From positions 124,001 through 188,000 of the forward strand of contig JAWWUD010000094.1 in the NCBI GenBank assembly GCA_033964015.1: a stretch of DNA of 64,000 nucleotides, read 5' to 3'. Below are positions 23,101-35,600 of this stretch, piece after piece. The notes under the pieces are model-generated. The model had not been told where the DNA came from. It saw only the letters and a program-made list of their open reading frames with translations, and ran no database searches. Every line of letters begins with the position of its first letter. Position 1 is the stretch's first letter. Origin of the DNA: Scolanthus callimorphus. Lineage: Eukaryota > Cnidaria > Anthozoa > Actiniaria > Edwardsiidae. The position numbers were made by a program, and so were the translations under genes.

Positions 23101-26100
23101 GACAGTTGCCCCTTTCACAATGACTAATTCAATTATCAACCCAAACATTTAACTAGTGAATTCAAATCCATACACTTACCCCGAGAAAAAAACATCCAAT
23201 AATCTCGTTTATGCATCTATGCTGACTGTCTGTCTATAACCAATATTTGCTCCTAAATATCCTTTATGCGAATCCCGTTGAACGCCACAAAACACGATTT
23301 CCGAGAACGCCTTTACTCGAACCATATTGAGAAGAGTTTGTCCAGTCTACTTGCTTGGTCTCATTGCCCTTAGAGTTTGTTTAAGACGTAAACCTGAAAA
23401 TACAGATAAAATCATGACCAGGTCAATTGCATATTTAATCGTAGAGAGCAACCAACGAGCGCAAAATACCTGAAACTTGCCTTCAGTTTCTCCATCTTGA
23501 ATCCGTTCCATCCGTTTTGCTAGACACAACGCAAATTGATCTGTAGTAGCTGTCAGGGCGTGGTACAAATGAAAATAACCAGTAAGGACGTAGTTGCTTT
23601 TGTCTCTATTATTTTCGTTCTACAAAGGAGTTCTTTTGTCTCTAGTCTATTATCCTCGTTCTTTGTGTTGAGGTATAGGGTATTGTTGTATTATCCAACC
23701 AGAGAGGAGCTTAAGCAGCTACGTACCGACCAAAATAACAGCGCTTAAATGAGTTGCGCTTTTACAAAAGGCCGCTTGATTGATTGGACTGGCTGTTGTA
23801 CGAAAACAAAAGACGTAATTCGTGTTTGGAAACCTTTGTCAATCATAGTTGAATAAAAGTTGTCATTCATTTTCTTCAGCATCACAACGTTATTGTGCAT
23901 GGTAAAAATTAATTGCAATAAGTTTCTCTGGGGAACCCACTTCTATAAAAGCAGCTAAATAACTAACAATAGTTCCTATTGGAATCCGCTATCTTTTTCA
24001 ATTGTAAACTGTACTCCTTTTCAAAACTGTTAAATTCAATGAGAAGAATGCATTTCATTTGTCCCTGTTTTCTGAAAACCTTGTCAACTGTAAGGGGTGG
24101 ACCATTAGAAATTGGGGGAGGGGGGGTGGCAATTTTTTTGCGCATGAATTTTTTTTTCGGGGATGAGGTTGTGCAAGAATTTTTTTTCGGAATTTATATC
24201 ATGTTTTTTACTAGCTTGGATCTCTGCAAGATTTTTTTTTTGAAAGGATTGGCCTTGCTCGAATTTTTTTTTGGGAATTGCCACCCCCCTCCCCCAATTT
24301 CTAATGGTCCACCCCTAAACTAAGTCCGTTAATTACCTCGATTCTCGGCAATAACCCCAATACATCCCTCGGGCCTACGGCCCTTGGGATGTATTGGGGT
24401 TATTGCCTCGAATCTCGGTAATTAACTCTAACATCTGCATTTCGTTACCCTTTCTAAGAAATATGTTTCGTAAAAAAATCGACACATTTCTCATCGAGAA
24501 AAAAAAAAGAAAGTTAGCGAAGACTTGAATAATTTTTTGAGAACACTTTGGTCCTGTAGATTTTCCAAGCAGTCGAAGGTACTGAGACAATTCTCCCAGC
24601 ATAAAGAATAAGAATCAGATCTTACGAGGAGATCACATTTTATCGCATTGTTTGAAGGTGTGTGGTGCGTCAGAATCGTGGTGGCTGTTTAGGAAGTACT
24701 GCCTATTGTTGTATTGAGTTCTGTAGAAACAATACGAGGCTTTAATGTGAATCATACACCTTCGTCAATAACATAACTCGAGCTTCCTTATAACACGATC
24801 TTCCTGAGGCGTTTGGCGAATCAAGCGTTTGGCTCTGCAATAGCATGCAACTATGAGCAACGAAACTGCGAACTATTCTGGAGATATCGAGGAATGTCTT
24901 TTGTCATCAATGTTAACGGACGTGGAAAAAGATATGAGGCAAAAAGAGATCTACATTACTTGGATAGTAGTCGTAACCCTCAACGTGGCGACTGCGCCGT
25001 TTATAGTGATTCTCAACGCTCTGATAGTTGCCAGCGTTTTACGGAACAAACATCTACGCGCCTCAACTTATATCATCGTGCAAGCCTTCTTATCCTTTGC
25101 AGACCTTGTTGTTGGCGCGTTCGTCCAGCCTTTGTACGTCGCGTTGAGGGTTTACGAGCTCTCTTTCTCGACAGAACCCCACTGTACGCTACGTCTTGTG
25201 CATCAAATCCTTGCATTAGTGTTCATCGGATGGTCTTTTGTCTCGCTTGTTGTCATCAACATCGAGAGATTCGTGGCGATACAGTTTCCTATGTCGTATT
25301 ACTTAGTCACACCGACCAGAGTCATCTCAATTACTATAGGATTTTGGACGTTCTATGCAATCTTGGGCGTCTATACCCTAATTGGCCTATCCCAAAATGC
25401 TCGTGCAAGGCAAATAGTCGTGTATAGCTTCATGATACCGATGACAATAACTATGTTATATTGCTACACGCGAGTCCATTTGACTGCGAAGCGCCAGAGA
25501 CAGCACATCGCCAAGTTGACACCCACACAGATGGCCACCACAACAAATCGCAAACTCATCAAAGAACTGAAACACACATTTACTGTCACTCTTATAATGG
25601 TGGTGTTTATTTCGATATATGTGCCCTCGTTTGTGATGCGCTCGCTAAAAGTCCTAGTGCCCAAGACGATTTTGAGCTCGCAAGAGCTGGTTGAAAAGTT
25701 GGTCGATCCTGTTGCCGAAACCTTGATAATTTTACATTCTTTTTTTAACCCCATTCTCTACGGATGGAGGATAAAGGATGTTAGGCGTGAAATGAGGACA
25801 TTAGCCAAATCAATTGTATGCTGTTTATGGCGAAAAAAAGAACGGGGAAGCACTGTAGAAGAAATCAGCGAAAGACCTCGCATGTGTCAGTCAAATGTTG
25901 TAGCGCCCTGCGATGAGATTCCTGGCAATGAAGAACCTAGGTTATTATCATTTAAACATCTTTAAAAGATTCTGCGTGCGTCATAGAACAGATTCTGTTT
26001 TGTGTGTGTGTATGTGTGCTCTTAAACTCTTATCTTTTAAACTCAATAAATCCTCGTACTTAATGAATTCAGGAACTTTAAAACAGATCGCCTGCTATAG

Positions 26101-29100
26101 GCATGCAGCTGCTAACACTAGAGACCAAATCGGCTAACGGTGTTTACATCTTGTTGCCACCCAATTCAGATCATGTGATGATTCCTTTGGGTGGTTGCTT
26201 TTGTTAGTTCTGCACAAGCACTCGTGCACTCGGTCGAGTGAGAAAAATTTGACAATTGTAACCACCCAAAGGAATCATCACATGATCTGAATTGGGTGGC
26301 AACAAGATGTAAACACCATTGAGCCGATTTGGTCTTTTTGTCTTGTCTTACCTAGCAACAGTAACTAGGGAGGTAGAACAATAGATTCGGAACCCGTGGA
26401 TCATCTCGAAAGCCTAAATTCTCGTCATTTCCTGGCGCGCGCTCTTTCGAAGCGCAACAAATATTTTGCTGTTGCGAATATGAAGACCCGAGAATTCTAG
26501 GGCCCGAAAAGTGTGTTTTGCAACTTAGATTGATCCCCAAGTATTTCGTTTTCTTTTCTGTCCTGCCATGGTCCCCTTAAAAGTATTTTTAGGATCCATG
26601 TTCCTGCTGATTTAAATAGCCTTCTCAAACTCATTAATAATTCATCAAGTTTAAGCAAAGAAAATCATTAAACCGTTGAGGAGCTCGGAAAATGCAGTCT
26701 TAATTTGCATAGAATTTTGAAATTTTATTCCGGTTTTTTTCGCGGCATTAAATCATTCGTTTGAGAAGCAATATCAAACACTCGATAGAGTTTTTCATCA
26801 GGATTTCAAACACCTCGAAGTCGGTTAAAACAACTCGGCTTTGTCTCGTTTTTTCAACCCACTTCTCAGTGTTCGGAAATCCTGATGAACACGCTCTCTA
26901 GTGTTTGATCTATTCGTGGATAGTTATTACTTATAGTGTAAACGTTTCCAAAAAAAAAAGTTATTCTTCATTCAAACCCTTAATTCGACAAAAATTTTCC
27001 GAAAAGCAGCTTATCCCGAAAAGTTTAAATTTTTTTCACCCGAGTTTTTCGGACGCCCGAAAAAAAACAGGCAAAAGGAAACGTGATTCTGTATAAGGAA
27101 GGCTTCTCGAGCATGAGAATTATCGGCTGTTTGAGAAACGAGTCAAAGAAAGCATCCATTTCCGTCGGCCCATTTAGAAAAAGATTACGTTGAATTTGTA
27201 GGTCAATTATATAACTCGTTTTAGTTTGTTGTTTCGAGTACTTCTACTTATCAGATAGATAAATAGATAGTTTATTGTAAAATATCTGGCAGCTTTTCCA
27301 GCTGAATTGCGTATTTACATAATATAAATATAAAACTATAATAATTTACTACAAATAATGATAATGATATAAAACCTAAACATTCACCTAAAATATATAC
27401 AAACTCTGAATATGATTACACCGCGCTAACTTTTGTTTTCGTCATTGATTCTACATGACCGCACAATGAACCTGTTTTTGAAGCGTTCCGTTTTGCAAAT
27501 GGGCATTACAAACTGCCCTTTGCGCCGTAATTGGTAGCGGGACGGCCCACAGAATGGCAACAAGCTATGCAGGCGGTGGGCTGGATCGTTTACGATTGAC
27601 ATAAATGTCTTAATACATAAAGCTGCCATATAAACACTAATAGATACGATATTAGATAGTTCAATTGCATCTTCATAGGGCAGACCTGGACAAATAATTG
27701 AAAGAGCCCGTTTCTCAACACGCTCCAGTTCTTTCCTAAGGTACGCTGGCAGGGCGTGGCGATGCGAAAGTTAAAACTGATCGTATGCACGAAGTGTAAA
27801 ATAAAATAACTCGTGCCGTGGCACCCTTGCCCTTTTCAATTGTATTAAAAAATACATGCGCTTAGCTTAAACGCTTTCTTGATACATTTATCGATGTGCT
27901 CATTCCATGTGAGGTCACTTGAGATCGTAATACCGAGTAATTTGGCGATTTCCACCATTTCTAGCAGTTAACAATAACAGTTGACAACAAGACAAATTAT
28001 TAGGAAAGCTTCAGATCTCGACGAGAGAAGAGTCTCCTTTACAAATTATAGTCAATTGCACTTACATATATTCAGCTGTTCGGTTTAATAACAAAAGCCC
28101 ACTTTACATATTCTTTATTTTCTATCTGTTAATATCCACCTGCATGATCGTAGGCGATAAATGATTGTAGTTTCTCGTATTAGGAAAGGTCACGTATTTA
28201 GTCAGTAATTCCTGCTTGTTTATGTTGGAAAAACGTCCGCCGATATAATTTCGATAAACGTTTGCTAATGCTAACTGTGTCATTTAATAAAACATTCCAG
28301 AAAAAAACCCTAAAACGTCCGTTCATTTTCGAAACTGCTTCTCAACTGAAAGTAGTTCAAATTTTTCATTTGCTCTCCGTGATAGCTTATATAGACCATA
28401 CATTGTTTCGCGCGGTTTGATTTTGCTTTATTTTTGTTCCGCCATCTAAACCAAACAGGTCCTAGCTCTGTTTCGCTTAGACCCCGTCCACATTACACCG
28501 TTTTCAAACGAAAACGGATACTTTTTGCTCCGGATACGGCTATCGTCCACACTACAACGCCGAAAACGATCACCGAAAACGGCGAAAACAATACGAAAAC
28601 GATAAGTGTGGACGCAAATCGTTTTGAAAACGGAGCAAAAAGTATCCGTTTTCGTTTGAAAACGGTGTAGTGTGGACGGGGTCTTAGTGCAGTCGACTGG
28701 GTTCTCGTCGCGACAGAAAGCCAGTCGACTGCACTTGGCAAAACAAGGCAATGACCTGATTGGCTTAGATAGTTTGACTGGCGAGCAGAAAAAGCCCGAA
28801 TCTCAAGCGCAAGGGAAAGCAATATCTCGATTTTCTTGCGTCTGCTCCTGCGTTCTAGTTTGAACCACACAGGGGAAATGTATGAGTTTGATATCCTTGT
28901 GCTATTCAGCCCTAATAACATGCGATACGAACCAGCTGCTCAATTGACCGTTTTCACGATGTAGTGAGAACAATACACTTGAGCCGTTCTGACTCGTTCT
29001 ACTAGCAAAGACGGCTTTTGTTATTCAAAACAGACAAGCATTGTTCTCATCCCATTTATGTTGCGTGTGCAACATCGTGAAAACTACCAATTCAACTTCT

Positions 29101-32100
29101 CACATCGATTGAGTCGCTTACAATAGGGTGTTTTAGTGGCTTCCTTCGATCGCCCACACAGCTAACACTTTTTTACAGTCTGAACTCATTTGCATAAGCA
29201 GGGTCTAGATTCAGAATGTTTGAAGGAGATCAAAAATAATCAGCACTAAATATCAATAGCGGAAAACCAATGAAGCCTACTCGGAAAATTTGAAGCCTAC
29301 TCGGAAAATTTGAAGCCTACTCGGAAAATTTGACCCTGCATAAGCAGGGTCTAGATTCAGAATGTTTGAAGGAAATCAAAAATAATCAGCACTAAATATC
29401 AATAGCGGAAAACCAATGAAGCCTCCTCGGAAAATTTGAAGGTTGTACATTAACCGCAGTTAAATGTTCATTTTAGAGAGAATATGGGCTAATGAGCCTT
29501 TTGCCACCCAATTATTCACGACACCGCGGCTACTGAACCGTTGAGAGAAATATCTTTCTGCGCATGCTCCAACGTACAAAACCAGCCAATCAGCGAAGGT
29601 CCAAATGGCTGGCCACCAGAGCCTCCCCTTCGAGGTGACAAGCTGCGGAGCTCTGGGTTTCAGAATGAATTAAGGCGGGTTAATACAGGAACATAGGCGC
29701 AGGACGCGAACGAAAGTGTGAATCGATGCAAGCGCGTTGCTTCAAGTGTGAACCAGGCCTAACAAAAAAATCGAAGCAGGGGTTTCAATAGAAGGCGGCT
29801 ACCGACGATGAACTGCCGTCTACTTCACTGCTCACCGCCGGCAACTTCATTATTACTTCAATATTAAACCAAAAATATACATGAATATTCCAATTAACTT
29901 GCCCTCAAAACGCAGGAAAACGCCTTTTCTGCTACCAAAATTTTTTTCCCGGGGGAGCATGCCTTATCTAATCTAGAAGGTTCAGGCCTTACGGCCTTTG
30001 TATGGGACCTCCAAACCCAGCCGACTTCATCCAGAACTTAGCCTGCTATTTCAAAACTTATTGCAACTCCTGCGAAGTCGCGTGCAAAGCATCGTGGGAG
30101 CGCCGTGCACCGTGAAAAGACCAAATCTAACTCTGTTTTCGTTGTTGTTCTAGTATGTATTCCTGCCGAAAAATAAGGCTAATTCCATACCTATTATACT
30201 ACTTTCGTTGTTGTTCTAGTATGGCTCCACCAGACAAGGATTGGGCTCAGCCTCTATGACGTCGCAGGGCAGGGATACCTCAAAGAATCGGTAAGCTCAC
30301 AAAGCATATCCAATAGTTCTCTCCTATTTCCCAATGGAAACAATGTGGAAAAAAATAGCTAAGTCTAGGTCTAGGTTGGGCCTGATTCACGTTCATAATT
30401 TCAGAAAAACCACCATGCATCAGCTCAAAAAAATATTTGTTCTTCTGGACTGAAGATTTTTCTTCTTGCATTCATTTGGTTTTGGACGTGACCAATACTA
30501 ACGCAAACACTGTGTCGTTCATGTTGCAGGATCTTGAGAATTATATCCTGGAGTTGATACCTACACTGCCGCAGGTGAATCAGTACTTTTGAGTCCCCGT
30601 TCGGCTCCCGCTGCATAATCTGCGTCTGTTTCATTAATCGAATCGAAAGAAATAGAATGAATCCAAAGGAAATTGAAATTGAATCGACGAAATCGAAGAG
30701 AATCGAAAATAAATAACTGAATGTGAAATCAAAGTGGAATCAAAATAAAGCTGAATAAAATCGAAATTGAAATGAATGTGCAATAATAATAATAATCAAT
30801 TTATATAGCGCCACTTCTACTAAACATCCAGCGCTTTACAATGATATATCATAACAATAGTTTAAAATGAAATAACTGATAAGATGTGTAAGGAAATCAA
30901 GTCTACTTGAGTCGCAATCAAGTTGATTAGAATCAAACTTTACTATTTCGTTAGGCCTCCATTTCTACTTTTTCCATCACGTTATTCTCTTTGTTGTTTC
31001 AGCTTGATGGCTTGGAAAAGTCATTCTACTCGTTTTACGTCTGCACTGCCGTTAGAAAATTCTTCTTTTTCCTGGACCCTTTAAGAACTGGTGAGTTTCT
31101 ATCAGAGTTGAAGACTGGGTGTGTCGCCAATACAACCATGGGTTGCGCCACTGGATTCTATAGACGTAAAGGTAAAACGGGCAACAACATCGCTCAACTT
31201 GTCGCGCAACATTGTTGCAAAACAACAATGAAGAGCGATGCTGCGCGTTTTACCACCCGACCAAACAACTTGTCTCGCAACAAATCGGCATGTTGCAAGT
31301 TTGGAAAATACCGACACCTGATTGGTCAATGCCACAAGCTGTGACGTAATCCCATACAAACAGACATGTCAGATCGTAAGGGGAGGTAAAACGAGCACCA
31401 AAAACGCTCGCAGCTTGTCTCGCAGCATTGTTGCAAAACGAGTTGAAGAGCGATGCTGCGCGTTTTACCACCAGACCAAACAACTTGTCAAGCAACAAAT
31501 CACAAATTTGTTGAGAACCAAATTTCCTTCGCGGTAGTAAAACGAGCAACAACGAGGAGTTTTGTTGCAAAAAGTAGGACGGACTTCTACTTTCTGCAAC
31601 ACGATTTTTCATCTTGCAACATGCCGATTGATGATCTTTTTCTTAATTTCGAGCCCTGTGAAACCGGTTTTGGATGTTTCTTACCACTTGTGAGACATGT
31701 CCTGATTGAAGAAAGTATAAGATTTACACTTTTGGGTGATGATTTTCAGCTTCCATTTCCCCTACGATTATGAAATATTTCCGCCATCGTGCCTTGATTA
31801 CCCATGGTGCACTGCAAGGCGCGACCTCTTCTATTGTGCAGGCTTGACCCCTATTTTGGTTGATTTTGTAGGCAAGATCAAGATCCAAGACATTCTGGCT
31901 TGCAGTTTCTTGGATGACCTTTTAGAGGTTAGCAGGACGTACCGGAGTTTTAAGAGAGAACATGGACTGAAATGTGTGCTTAAACAAATAAGAATGAGGG
32001 AAATTCTGTCTCGATACCTTTTTTGGTTTACGAGATATGTGAGATCAAAGATTTAAGGAAATTAGATTTTGAAGCCAGAATGAAGCCAGATACACGTTAT

Positions 32101-32548
32101 GCATGCAAAAAGTCACTGGATTATAATCGCACTGACTGATATTAGCATGAATATTTTCTACCTCCCGCCACATCATCAAATTGGCATAAAACATTGATTT
32201 TACATGTCACATTAAACAAAAAGATATTGAGGCAAAATTTTGCCATTCTTATTTGTTCAAGCACAACTTTCAATCCATGTTCTCTCCACTCAGGGGTGAT
32301 ATGCACTGCGACAGTCCAGAGTCAAGTACTTAGAGTGTTGATCAACTACAAAGTTTGACTCCAACCCAGTAGAATAGGTGCTATTTATAGATTCTCGTTC
32401 CTACTGAAGAAACCTTTTCATTCTCTAATCAAGGGAATAATTTGTTATCCTGAAAAGTGGTATTCTGTCCGTAGAAATCAATATATTTAAAAAAGGTTTC
32501 CTTTATTGGCCTATTCTGGGAGTTCGCAGTCCTACTGTGAAAGTTTGC

Positions 32549-32602
<54 letters not shown>

Positions 32603-35600
32603 GTATCTATAATAGGACTCCATGCTGTCCAATTAAGAAAAATTGGATGATTCAGAGGAACTCCAAAATTGGACGAGGCCGCAGGCCGAGTCCAATTTGG
32701 AGTTCCGAGGAATCATCCATTTTTTTCTTAATTGGACAAGCATGGAGTCCTGTTATTTATTAATTATATAACATCCATGTTCAAACCCAAACTGTCCAAT
32801 TTTAGCGCGAACTGTCCAATTAGAGCGCGCGCGATCCAATTAAAAAATAATTGGACGATTCAAGAAAAATCGATCTGCCGGTACATTGGGATTTCGAGCT
32901 GGCTATATAATTATAATAATAATAATGGGTTGCTACTCCTTATAATGGACTCCTGAGAGATAGAGTCGCCAGTGCGCCGAAAAATGTTTCTCTTGGCAAT
33001 TGGATGTGTCACCCGACTGGTTGTCACCCGCCATTGGCGCCTGAATAAAACATTCTGGTCGCTGTAATAGACAATCTCTTTCTCTCGAATTATTGGTGTT
33101 GACAGGTAATTATGAGAAGAGCATTTTTTTTAAACCTGGAAAGGTAAGTCACCATTTGGTGACTGGGTTGAAATTCGTGCTCGCCATCGGTGACCATGTG
33201 GTTGCAATGGACGATTCCAGCTATAACGCACGCGCGCGCTGCATGTCGGTAGATGTAGGGCATTTGTCGAATAAACTGTTAAAAAAGCGCGCGCTGCATT
33301 CTGGTAGTTGTGGGACACGGCTTGGGCATTTCTGAATAAAGAGAGCGCGCGCGCTTATAGCTGGAGTCGTCCATTTGGGCTCTGAGTTAGACTCGTACCC
33401 AGTTGTCTTCTCTGTCAATCAGAAAGGGACGCAGAGGATTGTGGGGAGGATGGGGAGGAGTCTGACTCTGAGTCATGAGTACGAACATGACCAGTTAGGT
33501 GATTTTTCTCCACAAACCTTTCTTGAACTATTTATATTTGTTTCTAGTTACGAGATGAAGACCTATCCAAGGAGCAACAAGACGCGAACTGGTTCTCTGC
33601 ACCATCAGCTCTGAGAGTCTACGGTAGGACGACAGACCTGCTTAGCGTGTCAGTAAAGGAGTGAAGCTTGAAACTGTGGTTCCTTGCCTAAATTATCGGG
33701 ACGGCTTAGTGATTTGGATATTATTACCGATAAACATGTAGGGAAATACCACGTACTCCACCATTCTCGCCCCTTAATGCGCTGTCTACCCCTCTCTTCC
33801 CCTCTTTCCTGTGTCCCATATTAAACTGGCCAGGATTGTAGTTGACGCGCTCCCTCTATTTAATAACGCTTAAATGCTCCTTTTCTTTAAAACCATAATG
33901 TGGTGAATTATTTCTGCTGGTATGATTCCAAACTAGCAACATTTAAACAACCTCTTTTTAAAGTGAGTTTTTTTTTGTCTCTCTTCTGACTTGTAGGAAA
34001 TTACTTCGCTAAACTTCCAACCCCGCATATAATGAATGAGGCTTGTAGACAATAACTGTCAATCATTTTCTCTTGACTGACACCTTCTTTTGGGGAAACG
34101 AGTCAGAACAATATTATGAAAAAAATGAATGTTTTGTTATAATAATGATTACAAAGTGATAATTTTGTGAGCAAGCTTTTTGTTCACAAAATCAATTCGA
34201 TAATCTCGTTCTTTGCGCGCTCTTTGATTCAAAATCCCACCACATTTGCAAGGCACTGTGAATGTACGATATTTGGCCTGCTTTTCTGTAGGGCAATATC
34301 TGAACCTTGATACCGATCACAATGGAATGCTGAGCAAAGAAGAACTAGCAAGGTAGGGCTTGAGTCGACTCACTGCAAGGAAAGGCACAACATAAGTTAC
34401 CCTTTCTCACTGCATACTCATTACCACATCGCAAAGCTTAGTTATTGGAAGAGGGTCTGCGACTGTTGTGGAAATAGGTATGCAGCGAAGAAAGGCGCGT
34501 GGAGCGTGCCAGCCAACCGCCGTAGGGGGTGGAGGGTGGGTCGAAACATTTCATCGTCTTGTCGAGATGAGCGCGAAACTGGCACATGCACGACTGTGAG
34601 ACAAAGCATTAGCAAAGAATTACCAATAACCGGTTTGGCCAGTTTTAAAGGCCCATAAGCACCAAGTCGCATTGCAGGCTCACAAGAATAAAACGCACAC
34701 AAGTTTGAACTTGTGAAATGCGAAGAACAATAGGAACCCCTTTGGGACCTACAGTATTAGCCAATCACAGCTGTTGAATGACAATAGATCTAATTGAAAA
34801 CAAAGCGCAAAGGTTCCCGGTTGACTATGGGCCTTTAAAGGATTCCTTGCGCTTTTGGCGATGCGCTTATTATATGCAGAGTGAGAAGAGTTCATAGTAT
34901 AGCACCTGATCTAATTAGGCACCACCCCTGTTGAGGATCTCTAGAATGTCAGTGTGTGTTGGCTCTACAGCAGTTTGGAATATTAGGGTACCCTAAGTCA
35001 GAAATGAACTCCAGGGCGGGTTAACTAAAACGAACGGTGGTAAAGGAGGAAGTGGAATTCACTTGGAATTTCTACAGAGGCCCACTCTTGGGAAATGCTT
35101 ATGTGGTTTCACCAGCCAAATTGCAGATGTTTCTCTGACGATGGCAAGCTGTGTGTTCACAGACTAGATACTTACTAATGGTTTCAATTCGTTTGATCTC
35201 GCGGGATGACTTCAAGAAATAGTTTCTAATATACCATAGACAAGAATTTCGCCATACAGCTGTAAGTCCGCCTCTACATTTAATAGAACTTTCGACCGAA
35301 CCGGTCCTCCTCAGTGATGAGCAACTAAACCCTAGAAATAGTTTCTCACATAGATTCGGTCCAGATTACTGCCGTTTTAGTCCTTTTGTGTCCCAATGAG
35401 ACTAATGTGCAGTTGTTTGTTATGTTTCTCCAGATATGGATCTGGTACTCTTACCAAGGTGTTTATCGACCGCGTGTTCCAGGAGTGCCTTACTTATGAT
35501 GGCGAGATGGTAAGTAACATACCAAGTGGAAAGTATCCACTTCCATCGGCTGGTTCAGGAAAGCTTTGTGCAGATGGATATTTCAAGAAATACTTCGTGA

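Larger units (their letters stand above)
22388..24427. mobile_element. Composite 2-kb insertion in duplication block B
   Basis: Absent from block A, where CAGTAATTAACAACC runs straight into AATCTGCATTTCG. Here about 2 kb intervenes, and a GTAATTAAC motif stands at both junctions. It contains a palindromic GGTAAATA...TATTTACC cluster (22533-22650), a C-tract near 22675, a CACTGTCAC-family copy (22773-23114), a TAA-flanked MITE (24094-24315) and a hairpin (24328-24425). 23120-24090 shows nothing I can identify. Confidence 0.75.
21434..25999 (+). repeat. Duplication block B (with GPCR B and two insertions)
   Basis: Direct copy of 16593-18776. Alignment with block A shows two extra segments: 21523-21886 (a TA-flanked MITE) and about 22388-24427 (a composite of several repeats). 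After the GPCR stop the two blocks diverge at the same point, AACAGATTCTGTT. Confidence 0.9.
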
